Assembly (NCBI RefSeq): GCF_002250055.1
Contig: NZ_CP018866.1
Coordinates: 450,001 to 514,000 of the forward strand
DNA: 64,000 nucleotides
From: Sutcliffiella cohnii
GTDB taxonomy: Bacteria; Bacillota; Bacilli; Bacillales; Bacillaceae_I
Reading direction: 5' to 3'
The translations under genes and the position numbers were made by a program. Position 1 is the stretch's first letter, and each line of letters begins with the position of its first letter. Of the stretch, positions 35,253-48,090 are shown piece by piece. A model generated the notes under the pieces. It worked only from the letters and a program-made list of their open reading frames with translations, was not told the origin of the DNA and ran no database searches.

Positions 35253-36962
35253 ATGCATACAAAGGTAGAGGCTGAACCATTAAAGGAAGAGATGAGTGGG
35301 GCAGAGATTTTTATTCAAGCGTTAAAAAACGAAAAGGTCGAACTACTCTTCGGATATCCTGGAGGTGCTGTTCTACCCATCTATGATGCTCTTTATAAAA
35401 TGCCAATCAAGCATGTTTTAGCTAGGCATGAACAAGGAGCAATCCATGCAGCTGAAGGTTATGCGAGAGTTTCAGGAAAGCCAGGTGTTGTCATTGCGAC
35501 ATCAGGACCTGGTGCAACAAATTTAGTAACAGGAATTACAGATGCAATGATGGATTCACTGCCGTTAGTTATTTTTACAGGTCAAGTTGCTAGAGGTGTA
35601 ATCGGAACAGATGCATTTCAAGAGGCCGATGTTGTTGGTATTACAATGCCAATTACGAAGCATAACTTCCAAGTGCGCCAGATTAGCGACTTACCTAGAA
35701 TTGTGAAAGAAGCATTTTATATCGCAACAACTGGGAGACCAGGACCTGTTTTAGTAGATATTCCAAAAGATATAAGTGCAGAAGTAATGAGTCCAAACTT
35801 TGAACTTGAAGTAGATTTACCTGGGTATCAGCCAACGTTATCGCCGAATGTTTTACAAATAAAGAGACTATTAGAGGCTGTGAAAAATGCGAAAAGACCG
35901 GTAGTTTTAGCAGGTGCAGGTGTGTTACATGCTAAAGCGTCCGAGCAATTATTAGCCTTTGTAGAACAAAATAACCTTCCAGTTGTTAATACACTTTTAG
36001 GTCTTGGAACTTTTCCAGCAGAACATCCTTTAAATTTAGGAATGGGTGGAATGCATGGAACTTATGCTGCCAATATGGCAATGTACGAATGCGATCTTTT
36101 AATTAGCATCGGTGCTCGCTTTGATGACAGACTAACAGGTAATTTAAAACATTTTGCCCCAAAAGCGACGGTTGCCCATATTGACGTTGATCCTGCCGAA
36201 ATCGGAAAAAACGTTACAACTCAAATACCAATCGTTGCAGATGCAAAAGAAGCATTAACAAAACTAAATGAAGAGTGTGATGCTAAGCCGAATATTTCTG
36301 AATGGCTAGCTCATTTAACAACATATAAAGAACAATATCCACTCTGGTACAACAACTGTGAAAAAGAAATCTCGCCTCAACATTTAATTGAATTAGTTCA
36401 TGAATGTACGGCAGGAAATGCGATTGTAACAACGGATGTTGGCCAGCACCAAATGTGGGCAGCTCAATATTATCGTTTTAATGCCCCTAACCGTTGGGTA
36501 ACATCCGGTGGTTTAGGTACGATGGGCTTCGGCTTTCCAGCAGCGATTGGAGCTCAACTAGCTGACCGAGAAGCAAACGTCGTTGCCCTAGTTGGAGATG
36601 GAGGCTTTCAAATGACATTACAAGAAATGTCACTTTTAACAGAGCTAGATCTGCCAGTGAAGATCGTAATTGTTAATAATAACGCATTAGGAATGGTAAG
36701 ACAGTGGCAAGAAACATTTTATGAACAGCGTTATTCACAGTCGATTATGCAACATCAACCAGATTTCGTAAAACTCGCGGAATCATATGGCATTCGAGGA
36801 ATTCAAGTAACGAGTGAAGAACAAGCAAAAGAAGTATTGCAAGAAACGTTAAATAAGCGCGAACCAATTTTAATAGATTGTCGTGTTAGTAGAATGGAAA
36901 ATGTATATCCGATGATCGCACCTGGTAAAGGATTGCATGAAATGATTGGGGTGAAACGATGA
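35253..36962 (+). CDS. ilvB: Acetolactate synthase large (catalytic) subunit
   Basis: A 569-residue thiamine diphosphate enzyme: makes acetolactate or acetohydroxybutyrate from pyruvate and 2-ketobutyrate. The catalytic glutamate region is [16 protein letters not shown], the FAD and central domain begins near residue 200, and the ThDP motif [18 protein letters not shown]...IVNNNALGM lies near residue 450. AGGAGGGAG precedes the ATG. Overlaps ilvN by 4 bp. Confidence 0.97.
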   Translation: MHTKVEAEPLKEEMSGAEIFIQALKNEKVELLFGYPGGAVLPIYDALYKMPIKHVLARHEQGAIHAAEGYARVSGKPGVVIATSGPGATNLVTGITDAMMDSLPLVIFTGQVARGVIGTDAFQEADVVGITMPITKHNFQVRQISDLPRIVKEAFYIATTGRPGPVLVDIPKDISAEVMSPNFELEVDLPGYQPTLSPNVLQIKRLLEAVKNAKRPVVLAGAGVLHAKASEQLLAFVEQNNLPVVNTLLGLGTFPAEHPLNLGMGGMHGTYAANMAMYECDLLISIGARFDDRLTGNLKHFAPKATVAHIDVDPAEIGKNVTTQIPIVADAKEALTKLNEECDAKPNISEWLAHLTTYKEQYPLWYNNCEKEISPQHLIELVHECTAGNAIVTTDVGQHQMWAAQYYRFNAPNRWVTSGGLGTMGFGFPAAIGAQLADREANVVALVGDGGFQMTLQEMSLLTELDLPVKIVIVNNNALGMVRQWQETFYEQRYSQSIMQHQPDFVKLAESYGIRGIQVTSEEQAKEVLQETLNKREPILIDCRVSRMENVYPMIAPGKGLHEMIGVKR

Positions 36963-37483
36963 AACGTCGAATTGTTTCAGCCACTGTAAATAACCAAAGT
37001 GGTGTATTACATCGAATTACCGGTTTGTTTACAAAAAGGCAATTTAACATTGAAAGTATTACTGTTGGAGTAACGGAAATTGAAGGTGTTTCCAAAATGA
37101 CCTTTGTTGTCAATGTGGAAGATGACCGCCAAGTAGAGCAACTTATAAAGCAACTAAACAAACAAATTGATGTTTTGAAAGTTTCTGATATTACAGACCA
37201 AGCAATTGTTGCGAGAGAGTTAGCACTAATTAAAGTTATTAGTAATGCGCAAACACGAAGTGAGATTAGTGGCATAGTCGAACTATTCCGAGCGTCCATT
37301 ATTGACGTATCAAGGGAAAGTGTCACCGTTCAAGTAACTGGTGATTCCGAGAAGATGGATGCAATTATTGACTTATTGAGACCTTACGGAATTAAAGAGC
37401 TAGCTAGAACTGGAATTACCGCTTTCCCAAGAGGCTCACAAAAATCAGTTGCCAATATGAAGCAATACTCATTATTAAAATAA
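36959..37483 (+). CDS. ilvN: Acetolactate synthase small (regulatory) subunit
   Basis: A 174-residue protein with an N-terminal ACT domain ([30 protein letters not shown]) and a second ACT-like C-terminal half. It binds valine and sets feedback and activity of IlvB. Also called ilvH in Bacillus. The start overlaps the ilvB stop. Confidence 0.97.
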   Translation: MKRRIVSATVNNQSGVLHRITGLFTKRQFNIESITVGVTEIEGVSKMTFVVNVEDDRQVEQLIKQLNKQIDVLKVSDITDQAIVARELALIKVISNAQTRSEISGIVELFRASIIDVSRESVTVQVTGDSEKMDAIIDLLRPYGIKELARTGITAFPRGSQKSVANMKQYSLLK

Positions 37484-37520
37484 ATAATTGGAAAATTCAC
37501 AATAAAAATTGAAGGGATGA

Positions 37521-40083
<2,563 letters not shown>

Positions 40084-40115
40084 AACGGAACAACTAATAT
40101 AATGGAGGGATTACA

Positions 40116-41228
40116 ATGGGAGCGCGAAAAAAAATAACGGTCTTACCTGGTGATGGAATTGGTCCAGAGGTTGTTAGTGGAGCAATTAAAGTTTTAAAAG
40201 CTGTAGCGCAAAAGTACGGTCATCAATTTGAATTTGTGAAAGCTTCTATCGGAGGGGCTGCCATTGATCAATACGATACACCTCTTCCGCAAAAGACGAT
40301 AGAAGCTTGTAAAAGTAGTGATGCTGTCCTTCTAGGAGCAGTTGGGGGGCCGAAATGGGACGGAAATCCTTCTCATTTACGACCAGAGCGCGGTTTACTC
40401 GCGATTAGGAAGGAGTTAGGACTTTTCGCGAATTTACGTCCGGTAACAGCATTTGAAAGTCTTATTGCATCTTCTCCATTAAAGAAAGAAGTTGTTCAAA
40501 ATGTAGATTTAATGATTGTAAGGGAACTAACAGGTGGACTTTATTTCGGAAAACCTAGTGAGCGTAGAGGTGAAGATCAATCCTATGTTGTCGATACTCT
40601 ACAATATTCGAGAAAAGAGATTGAACAAATTGTTGAAAAAGCATTTGAGTTAGCTTCTGTGCGAAGAAAAAAATTAACATCTGTAGATAAAGCAAATGTT
40701 TTAGAATCAAGCAAGATGTGGAGAGAAATTGTTGAGGAAAAAGCAGCCTTCTATCCAGATGTAGAGGTTGAACATATTTTAGTCGACGCTGCTGCGATGA
40801 AACTAATTCAAAACCCAAAACAATTTGATGTCGTCGTTACGGAAAATATGTTTGGTGATATTTTAAGTGATGAAGCGTCGATGTTAACAGGCTCACTAGG
40901 GATGCTTCCGTCAGCAAGCTTACGAAATGATAGCTTCGGGTTATATGAACCAATTCACGGCTCAGCTCCTGATATTGCTGGGCAAAATAAAGCGAACCCA
41001 TTAGCGATGATTTTATCGGCGGCAATGATGTTAAAATATTCATTTTCAATGGAAAAAGAAGCAGAAACAATTGAGCGTGCGGTAAATGATGTGTTAAATG
41101 CTGGATACCGGACTGGAGATATTCAATCAGAGGGTAGTACAGTAGTAGGAACGGATAAGATGATTGAGCTTGTTGTTAATCAATTAGAAGATGACGCAAT
41201 TGTAGGGATTTTAGCTTGCTATGCATAA
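40116..41228 (+). CDS. leuB: 3-isopropylmalate dehydrogenase
   Basis: A 370-residue NAD-linked enzyme: [11 protein letters not shown] at the start, [11 protein letters not shown] with catalytic Tyr, [32 protein letters not shown] for metal and substrate binding, and [23 protein letters not shown] precedes the ATG. The C-terminus ([12 protein letters not shown]) is slightly longer than common. Confidence 0.97.
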   Translation: MGARKKITVLPGDGIGPEVVSGAIKVLKAVAQKYGHQFEFVKASIGGAAIDQYDTPLPQKTIEACKSSDAVLLGAVGGPKWDGNPSHLRPERGLLAIRKELGLFANLRPVTAFESLIASSPLKKEVVQNVDLMIVRELTGGLYFGKPSERRGEDQSYVVDTLQYSRKEIEQIVEKAFELASVRRKKLTSVDKANVLESSKMWREIVEEKAAFYPDVEVEHILVDAAAMKLIQNPKQFDVVVTENMFGDILSDEASMLTGSLGMLPSASLRNDSFGLYEPIHGSAPDIAGQNKANPLAMILSAAMMLKYSFSMEKEAETIERAVNDVLNAGYRTGDIQSEGSTVVGTDKMIELVVNQLEDDAIVGILACYA

Positions 41229-41252
41229 TGTTCGTTGTAAGGAGGTAAAGGT

Positions 41253-42665
41253 ATGGCGGCAAAAACGATAATAGAAAAAGTTTGGGAGAAGCATACGGTT
41301 CAGTCGGAACAAGGAAAGCCAGATTTACTATATATTGATTTACATCTAGTTCACGAGGTAACCTCTCCACAAGCTTTTGAAGGCTTACGACTAAACGGAA
41401 GAAAAGTAAGAAGACCAGATCTAACATATGCTACGATGGACCACAACGTTCCAACGATTAATAAACATGTAATTACAGATGAAATAGCAAAAACACAAAT
41501 GTCAAAGCTAATGGAAAACTGTCAGCAATTTGGTATTGAAATTGCTGACATTCACCATCCCGATCAAGGAATCGTTCACGTAATCGGACCAGAATTAGGT
41601 TTAACACAGCCAGGGAAAACGATCGTTTGTGGTGACAGTCATACGTCCACTCACGGTGCGTTTGGAGCACTAGCTTTCGGAATAGGGACGAGTGAAGTCG
41701 AACATGTTCTTGCAACCCAAACGCTTTGGCAAGCTCGTCCAAAAACATTGCAAATTAAAGTAGAAGGCGAGCTTGGGTTCGGAGTAAGTGCGAAAGATGT
41801 TATTTTACACATCATTGCCAAACATGGTATTGCATTTGGAACGGGGCATGTTATTGAATATACAGGAGACGTAATTGGTCGTTTATCAATGGAAGAGCGG
41901 ATGACGATTTGTAATATGTCGATTGAAGCTGGTGCTCGTGCGGGACTTATTAGCCCAGACGAAGTAACCTTTGAATATTTAAGAAATAGAAAATATAGTC
42001 CTAAAGGTGAAGAGTTTGAGAGAGCGGTAGATTATTGGAGAAGCCTTGCAACAGATGAAGGGGCTACATTTGATAAAACGATTGTTATAGACGGCTCGCA
42101 AATTGAACCTCACGTAACTTGGGGAACAAACCCAGGAATGGGAACGACTGTAACAGGTAAAGTACCTAATCCAAGCGCTTTAGAGAATAAAACTGAGAGT
42201 CAATCCATTCAAAGAGCTTTAGAGTATATGGGATTGGAACCAGATACACCGATTGAAGATATTGCGGTTGATTACGTATTTATCGGCTCTTGTACTAATT
42301 CTAGATTAAGTGATTTACGTGCCGCTGCTGAAGTGGTGAAAGGTAGAAAAGTAAAAGATAGTGTTACAGCGATCATTGTACCTGGCTCTCAAACGGTTAA
42401 AAAAGAAGCGGAAAAAGAAGGCTTAGATAAAATTTTTACAGAAGCTGGCTTCCAGTGGCGAGAGTCCGGATGTAGTATGTGTTTAGCGATGAATGACGAT
42501 GTTGTACCAGCAGGTAAACGTTGTGCATCTACGTCAAATCGTAACTTTGAGGGAAGACAAGGAAATGGTGCAAGAACACATTTAGTTAGTCCGCAAATGG
42601 CGGCCGCTGCTGCCGTTACAGGGAAATTTAGTGATGTAAGAAAATTGGAGCCCGTTTTTCAATAA
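41253..42665 (+). CDS. leuC: 3-isopropylmalate dehydratase large subunit
   Basis: A 470-residue aconitase-family protein. The Fe-S cysteines lie in [18 protein letters not shown] and GCSMCLAMN; the motif [22 protein letters not shown] is intact. AAGGAGGTAAAG precedes the ATG. It works with LeuD to isomerise isopropylmalate. Confidence 0.97.
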   Translation: MAAKTIIEKVWEKHTVQSEQGKPDLLYIDLHLVHEVTSPQAFEGLRLNGRKVRRPDLTYATMDHNVPTINKHVITDEIAKTQMSKLMENCQQFGIEIADIHHPDQGIVHVIGPELGLTQPGKTIVCGDSHTSTHGAFGALAFGIGTSEVEHVLATQTLWQARPKTLQIKVEGELGFGVSAKDVILHIIAKHGIAFGTGHVIEYTGDVIGRLSMEERMTICNMSIEAGARAGLISPDEVTFEYLRNRKYSPKGEEFERAVDYWRSLATDEGATFDKTIVIDGSQIEPHVTWGTNPGMGTTVTGKVPNPSALENKTESQSIQRALEYMGLEPDTPIEDIAVDYVFIGSCTNSRLSDLRAAAEVVKGRKVKDSVTAIIVPGSQTVKKEAEKEGLDKIFTEAGFQWRESGCSMCLAMNDDVVPAGKRCASTSNRNFEGRQGNGARTHLVSPQMAAAAAVTGKFSDVRKLEPVFQ

Positions 42666-42680
42666 AGGAGGGTAATAATA

Positions 42681-43295
42681 TTGGAACCTTTTCAAAAATA
42701 TGACGGTATTGTTTGCCCTTTAGATCGGGCAAATGTTGATACAGACCAAATTATTCCGAAACAGTTTTTAAAGCGAATAGAACGACAAGGGTTTGGTCAG
42801 TTTTTATTTTACAACTGGCGCTTTCAGGACGACGGGACAACGAATGAACAATTCATTTTAAATCAACCACAATATAAAGACTCCTCTATATTAGTTGCTG
42901 GTGAAAACTTTGGCTGTGGATCGTCCCGTGAGCATGCACCGTGGTCATTATTAGACTACGGATTTAAAGTAGTAATTGCCACAAGCTTTGCAGATATTTT
43001 TTATAATAACTGTCTGAAGGTAGGTTTACTGCCGGTAAAACTTCAGCAGTCAGAAGTAGACACATTATTAGAAAATGCAAAACAACCAAACTACCGTCTT
43101 TTCGTTCATTTAGAAGAGCAGACGGTAACAGACGAGCAAGGTTTTAAAGCTAGCTTTTCTATTGATCCTTATCGAAAAGAAATGCTATTAAATGGTTGGG
43201 ATGAAATTTCTTTAACATTACAATACGATGATCAAATTAAACGGTACGAAACAAGGGAGGAAGAACTGCGTTGGGAATTATCTCCAAGAACATGA
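42681..43295 (+). CDS. leuD: 3-isopropylmalate dehydratase small subunit
   Basis: A 204-residue swivel-domain protein from TTG 42681 (AAGGAGGG upstream). LDRANVDTDQIIPKQFL at the start and AGENFGCGSSREHAPWSLLDYGF in the middle are the family motifs. The C-terminal codons overlap the open frame of ilvA. Confidence 0.96.
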   Translation: MEPFQKYDGIVCPLDRANVDTDQIIPKQFLKRIERQGFGQFLFYNWRFQDDGTTNEQFILNQPQYKDSSILVAGENFGCGSSREHAPWSLLDYGFKVVIATSFADIFYNNCLKVGLLPVKLQQSEVDTLLENAKQPNYRLFVHLEEQTVTDEQGFKASFSIDPYRKEMLLNGWDEISLTLQYDDQIKRYETREEELRWELSPRT

Positions 43296-44265
43296 TGTAA
43301 TTAACGCGATGGAAAATCTCCATCCATATATCCATCGAACACCTATTAAACAGTCCGCAACATTAAATAAACTAACAGGGGCTGACGTTTATTTAAAATT
43401 GGAAAACCTACAAAAAACAGGCTCCTTTAAATTAAGAGGTGCGTTAAATAAAATTATGAAACTGTCTGATTTTGAAGGCGCAAAAGGAATTGTTGCAGCA
43501 TCAGCAGGAAATCATGCGCAAGGAGTTGCATTTGCAGCCTCCAAAAGAGGAATCCGTTCAAAAATTTATATGCCAGCCCAAACGCCAACCGCAAAGGCTA
43601 TTGCAACACAATCTTACGGGGCGGAAATCGTACTAGGAGGCGAAACGTATCAAGAGGCTTTTGAAGCAGCGATGAACGAACGCCAGCAGAAAGGTGCAAC
43701 GTTCGTTCACGCATTTGATGATCATGATGTAATAGCTGGGCAAGGAACAATCGGGTTAGAATTAATGCAACAGTATAATGATTTACAAGCACTTTTAGTT
43801 CCTGTAGGCGGAGGCGGCTTGATTGCTGGTGTTGCATTAGCAGTAAAAGGCTTTAATCCAAACATTAAAGTAATTGGTGTGCAAGCTTCTGGTGCGCCAG
43901 CTACATATAACCGTTTTACTGGAACAAGTAATTACAAGCTACAACATGTCCAGTCGATAGCCGACGGAATATTAGTAAAAGAGCCAGGTCAAGTAACCTA
44001 TCCAATTATTCATCAACTAGTAGATGAAATGGTTACTGTTACAGATGAAGAAATTGCCTATGCTATTATGTTCATGCTAGAGCGCGAGAAGATGTTAGTA
44101 GAAGGAGCTGGGGCCGCTGCCCTCGCAGCACTCCTATGTAGAAAAGTTAACCTAGTAAATAAACGAGTAGGTACAATTATTAGCGGTGGAAATATGGACC
44201 TTTCCAACTTACCACTCTATAAAAAACTATCTAAAAACATAGAAGATGTTAGGAAAATTAGTTAA
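43228..44265 (+). CDS. ilvA: Threonine dehydratase, short form without regulatory domain
   Basis: PLP enzyme that deaminates threonine to 2-ketobutyrate for isoleucine. PLP lysine in TGSFKLRGALNK, SAGNHAQGVAFAASKRG, and the glycine loop PVGGGGLIAG. It ends after about 330 residues with no C-terminal ACT-like domain, so it resembles catabolic or feedback-insensitive enzymes. The start is uncertain: ATG 43228 lies inside leuD with no site; ATG 43309 cuts the first helix. A GGGAGGAAG site at 43254 points to TTG 43271, which is in a different frame that stops after nine codons. One extra G there would give MGNYLQEHDVINAME. Confidence 0.85.
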   Translation: MIKLNGTKQGRKNCVGNYLQEHDVINAMENLHPYIHRTPIKQSATLNKLTGADVYLKLENLQKTGSFKLRGALNKIMKLSDFEGAKGIVAASAGNHAQGVAFAASKRGIRSKIYMPAQTPTAKAIATQSYGAEIVLGGETYQEAFEAAMNERQQKGATFVHAFDDHDVIAGQGTIGLELMQQYNDLQALLVPVGGGGLIAGVALAVKGFNPNIKVIGVQASGAPATYNRFTGTSNYKLQHVQSIADGILVKEPGQVTYPIIHQLVDEMVTVTDEEIAYAIMFMLEREKMLVEGAGAAALAALLCRKVNLVNKRVGTIISGGNMDLSNLPLYKKLSKNIEDVRKIS

Positions 44266-44297
44266 GTGAGATACAGGATGTGAAACGATATTTTCAG

Positions 44298-44339
44298 AGA
44301 AAACCGTTACTAAAACTAGTAACGGTTTTCTTTTTTTTA
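44298..44339 (+). terminator. Terminator of the ilv-leu operon
   Basis: AGAAAACCGTTACTA and TAGTAACGGTTTTCT form a perfect 15-bp stem with a 4-nt loop followed by a run of eight or more T. Confidence 0.92.
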
Positions 44340-44413
44340 GTATAAACACCGTTACAACAAATCTATTAACAACATAAATTATTAGTATCTTTAATATAAG
44401 GAAGTGTTAATAG

Positions 44414-45739
44414 ATGTTTGGTTTTTCTATGATCCAAATGGTAAGAAACAACGCACATAAATTAGATAAACAATTAAGAGAAGAATTCACTTCAATATAC
44501 CGTCCATTCAAATATACCCCGTGTTTTTTGCATCGTACATTCGAGAGATTTCTTAGTAACTTCAAGCAATATCCTGTTATTATCTCCTTTCAACAATGTA
44601 AAAACAAAGAACTCCAACAAGAATATCAAACAGTGAATGAAGTATTGCATCGTCATTTGAGATGTCAAATCGGAAAACAATTTCCAAGTATCCAATCTTG
44701 TAGCGCAACTGTTACCGCTGTAGCATTAGAAGAAATACTTTCGAAATGCGCAAAAATAAAAAAAGTTTACTACAATCGAGAGGTTAAAGCTTTACTAGAT
44801 GTTGCAACTCCCACTATAAATGCAACGAATATCGTTAGAAATCATACAGAGTTAACTGGTGAGGGCATAACGATAGCTGTAATAGATACAGGAGTTCATC
44901 CACATCCTGACTTACAAGGACGAATTAAAGGTTTTAGAGATTTCATTAATAACGAAGCGAATCCGTACGATGACAATGGACATGGTACCCACTGTGCGGG
45001 TGACGCAGCTGGAAACGGGTCGATGTCAGGTGGACAGTATAAAGGTCCAGCACCAAATGCATCCATTGTCGGTGTCAAAGTGTTAAATAAGCTCGGCTCA
45101 GGTTCTTTAGCGACAGTGATGGAAGGTGTACAATGGTGTATTGAGAACAAAGATGCGTTAGGAATTAATATTTTGTCCCTGTCGCTTGGAAGTACTGCGA
45201 GTAGTGCCTATCGAAATGAAAATGACGATCCAATGGTTCAAATCGTGGAAGCAGCGTGGGATGCAGGACTTGTTGTATGTGTGGCCGCTGGAAATGAAGG
45301 ACCTGATCCTCATACGATAGCGAGCCCAGGGGTAAGTAGTAAAGTCATTACGGTCGGGGCAATGGATGATAAAAATACTCCTTCCCGTTCTGATGATGAA
45401 ATCGCAAGTTTTTCTAGTAGAGGGCCAACCATTTATGGTGTGAAAAAGCCAGATGTTGTGGCACCTGGTGTAAATATTATTTCATTACGTTCACCAGGTT
45501 CATACATTGATAAGCTCCAAAAAAATGCAAGAGTTGGAGAACACTATATTTCGTTATCTGGTACTTCAATGGCAACACCGATATGCGCAGGGGTAGTTGC
45601 CTTACTTTTACAGCATAATCCTAACTTAACTCCATACAAAGTAAAAAAGGCGTTAATGAAAAATGCGATACGATGGGGAGATAACGATGAATATGTATAC
45701 GGGGCAGGCTATATAGACGCTGAACGTACAATAACATGA
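44414..45739 (+). CDS. aprX: Intracellular S8 subtilisin-type serine protease AprX
   Basis: A 441-residue peptidase with no signal peptide, the length and layout of B. subtilis AprX. The catalytic triad is Asp158 (VIDTGVHPHPD), His190 (DNGHGTHCAG) and Ser385 (SGTSMATP); the oxyanion Asn is in AAGNEGP. The first ~130 residues are an N-terminal region with ALEEILSKCAKIKKVYYNREVKALLD, like the propeptide-type part of the family. Probably acts in the cytosol in stationary phase. Monocistronic. Confidence 0.88.
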   Translation: MFGFSMIQMVRNNAHKLDKQLREEFTSIYRPFKYTPCFLHRTFERFLSNFKQYPVIISFQQCKNKELQQEYQTVNEVLHRHLRCQIGKQFPSIQSCSATVTAVALEEILSKCAKIKKVYYNREVKALLDVATPTINATNIVRNHTELTGEGITIAVIDTGVHPHPDLQGRIKGFRDFINNEANPYDDNGHGTHCAGDAAGNGSMSGGQYKGPAPNASIVGVKVLNKLGSGSLATVMEGVQWCIENKDALGINILSLSLGSTASSAYRNENDDPMVQIVEAAWDAGLVVCVAAGNEGPDPHTIASPGVSSKVITVGAMDDKNTPSRSDDEIASFSSRGPTIYGVKKPDVVAPGVNIISLRSPGSYIDKLQKNARVGEHYISLSGTSMATPICAGVVALLLQHNPNLTPYKVKKALMKNAIRWGDNDEYVYGAGYIDAERTIT

Positions 45740-45750
45740 TAGTAAAATCA

Positions 45751-45789
45751 AAAGAGGTAATGAATCATCTTAAAGTCATTACCTCTTTC
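45751..45789. terminator. Bidirectional terminator
   Basis: AAAAGAGGTAATGA and TCATTACCTCTTT pair around a 12-nt loop between the converging aprX and rsbP genes. Confidence 0.85.
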
Positions 45790-45791
45790 CA

Positions 45792-47000
45792 TTAACTAAT
45801 ATCAACCAAAATCAAGCATTGATCATCCTTCTTATCTATATTTCTATTGTTGTTGAGTATTTCCATAATTCGTTCTTTCACTTCCGATAAAGATTTTGTT
45901 GCATTTTCTTGAATTAATGGAGCTAAAAAGTTACAATCTTGTGGTTCGGTAATTCCGTCTGTGTAAAGGGCTAGTTTACCACCAATACCGTATGAGAATT
46001 TTTCACTTTTAAAAGCAATCCCTTCAAGTAAACCGATAGGTGGCGTAGTTGATTTTAGCTCTCGTTGTCTTCCGTTGATTTCTTGCCAAATAGCAGGTGG
46101 ATGCCCGGCATTTATATATTCAATTTCTTTCTTTCTAGTATCTATTAAAAGGTGAATCGCTGTACAATAATGTCTTGCATCTTCGTTATGTTGAAAAAGA
46201 GAATGAATGTGATGATCTAATTCTTTCATTACAACATCCCCGGTTACACCAGTTGAGATTAGTCGGTGAAATAAAGAATGTAGTGAAATGGTTATAAAGG
46301 CGGAAGAAATACTATGACCCATCACATCTAGTATAATGATACCGTATTGGTATTCATTAATACGATACACCCCATACATATCCCCAGATAATTCTCCTGC
46401 TGGTTGATAGTACACCTCCGTTTTTACATGAGGGTGAGAAAACGGCTCCGTTAAAAATGTTTTTTGTATTTTCCGTGCAAGCTGCAATTCTAATTTTGTG
46501 TCCACTGTAAACTTTTGATTTTGTTTATTTAATTCTAATAGTTCCTTTTGCTTTTCTTCTAACTCTTTAAAGGCGCTTTTAAGTTGAGTATTCATGATGT
46601 TTTTTTCTTTTAAAGCGAGCTCAGCCTCTTTTTTTGCAAGTAGTAATTGATTTTCCAACTCGTTTCTTTTTTGCATAGGAATAATAATGCAATGGATATT
46701 AGAAGTGTCATTTGTGCTATTGCCAGAAGCGTTAAGAAGAACGGGTATTTCTTTCCCATCTTTTTTATTTAATGTTAAATACATTTCTTCTATGCGCTGC
46801 TCTACTTTTATTAACGGTATAAAATAAATTTGATAAAAGATACGAGCTGGAACCGATAAAATATTATTTATATGTTTTCCGATTAGTTGCTCTTTTCGGT
46901 AATCTAATGTAGTCAGTAATGTTTGATTAATAGAAAGAATCGTTCCTTCATTTGACAATGTGAGAAAGCCACCTGGTGCATAATTTAGCAGTTCATCCAT
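45792..47000 (-). CDS. rsbP: Energy-stress phosphatase RsbP (PAS and PP2C/SpoIIE domains)
   Basis: A 402-residue protein, matching RsbP (403 in B. subtilis). An N-terminal PAS domain (LLNYAPGGFLTLSNEGTILSINQTLL to about residue 110) is followed by a coiled coil (about 115-170) and a PP2C/SpoIIE phosphatase with metal motifs SGDMYGVY, DVMGHS, YTDGITE and KDDQCLILV. RsbP removes phosphate from RsbV during energy stress, which frees sigma-B. The start codon overlaps the last base of the rsbQ stop. Confidence 0.93.
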   Translation of the reverse strand: MDELLNYAPGGFLTLSNEGTILSINQTLLTTLDYRKEQLIGKHINNILSVPARIFYQIYFIPLIKVEQRIEEMYLTLNKKDGKEIPVLLNASGNSTNDTSNIHCIIIPMQKRNELENQLLLAKKEAELALKEKNIMNTQLKSAFKELEEKQKELLELNKQNQKFTVDTKLELQLARKIQKTFLTEPFSHPHVKTEVYYQPAGELSGDMYGVYRINEYQYGIIILDVMGHSISSAFITISLHSLFHRLISTGVTGDVVMKELDHHIHSLFQHNEDARHYCTAIHLLIDTRKKEIEYINAGHPPAIWQEINGRQRELKSTTPPIGLLEGIAFKSEKFSYGIGGKLALYTDGITEPQDCNFLAPLIQENATKSLSEVKERIMEILNNNRNIDKKDDQCLILVDIS

Positions 47001-47836
47001 TAAACAGGACCAAGATGATTATTATTTAGATGGACCTCGTTTAAATATTGTTTAATAAGTTGAACTGTTTCCTCAGGGTGGCTCATGTGAGGGCAATGAC
47101 CAGTTGCATTCATTACTTGAAATTCACTTTTCGGTAAATGTTCGTGAACGTATTGTCCAACCTCGGTTGGTGCAATAATGTCTTCAGAACATTGTAAAAT
47201 CAGCGTTGGTACAACTCCTTTTCGTAAGTCTTCACGATTATCAGAGAAAAATGCTGCCATAGCGAATTGTTTTGCAATAATAGGGTCTGTTGAGCAAAAG
47301 CGGTCTTCTAGCTCTTTTGTCACGTCTGGTCTATCAGCGTTATTGACGACAGTTGATGCAAAAATATTAGCCCAGCCAATATAATTCTTTTCCATCATTT
47401 CTATTAAGCTATGTAAATCTTCTTTTTCAAATCCACCAAAATATTCAGGGGGATCATTAAGGTAACATGGGGAAGGACCTATCATAATTAGATTGGAAAA
47501 TAATGTTGGTTGGTAGAGAGAAGCAAGTAAACCAATTATGCTTGAAACGGAATGACCTACAAAAATCACATCTTTTAGCTGAAGATAAGAGCAAACATCG
47601 AGTATATCTTGTGCATAGCCGTTAAGGGTACTATATCTTTCAGGGTTATAAGCGCTTATATCTGAATTACCTAAACCTACATAGTCAAACAAAATAACTT
47701 GATAATGTTCTTCAAAGGCTGGAACTACTTGCTTCCAAACTGTTTGGTCGCAACCAAATCCAGGCGCAAACAGGATTGGCTGAGTCCCTTTTCCTAAAAT
47801 TTTCACATTGTTGCGTACTACTATATTGTGTTCCAT
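47000..47836 (-). CDS. rsbQ: RsbQ, alpha/beta hydrolase partner of RsbP
   Basis: A 278-residue alpha/beta hydrolase from ATG 47836 (AGGAGAG upstream; a longer frame to 47878 lacks a site). It follows B. subtilis RsbQ closely from memory: [27 protein letters not shown] N-terminus, nucleophile Ser96 in VGHSVSS, then CSEDIIAP (Asp) and [12 protein letters not shown] (His). RsbQ is needed for RsbP activation and is thought to deliver or process a hydrophobic ligand for the PAS domain. The order rsbQ-rsbP is as in B. subtilis. Confidence 0.95.
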   Translation of the reverse strand: MEHNIVVRNNVKILGKGTQPILFAPGFGCDQTVWKQVVPAFEEHYQVILFDYVGLGNSDISAYNPERYSTLNGYAQDILDVCSYLQLKDVIFVGHSVSSIIGLLASLYQPTLFSNLIMIGPSPCYLNDPPEYFGGFEKEDLHSLIEMMEKNYIGWANIFASTVVNNADRPDVTKELEDRFCSTDPIIAKQFAMAAFFSDNREDLRKGVVPTLILQCSEDIIAPTEVGQYVHEHLPKSEFQVMNATGHCPHMSHPEETVQLIKQYLNEVHLNNNHLGPV

Positions 47837-48090
47837 GACAACTCTCCTAATATAAATAAATTTTCGTTTAAATGACAATCAATACCTCAAATGGCGCTAG
47901 TTAAGGAGGGAATCATAGATACCACTACCGGAAGGAAAAAAGCGCTTACCTTTATACCATCTTATGTATTTATTAAAATGATATTCCGTCCTTCCATCGT
48001 ACCATTTTGGTATTTATTTAAACAATAATAATTTTTAAACAGTTATATGGAAAAGGTGTACAATATTTATTAATAGAAAGTGAGGTTGTG

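Noticed and set aside
47880..48087. Sigma-B promoter before rsbQ
   Set aside because: No good GTTTAA / GGGTAT pair with the right spacing was found on the minus strand.
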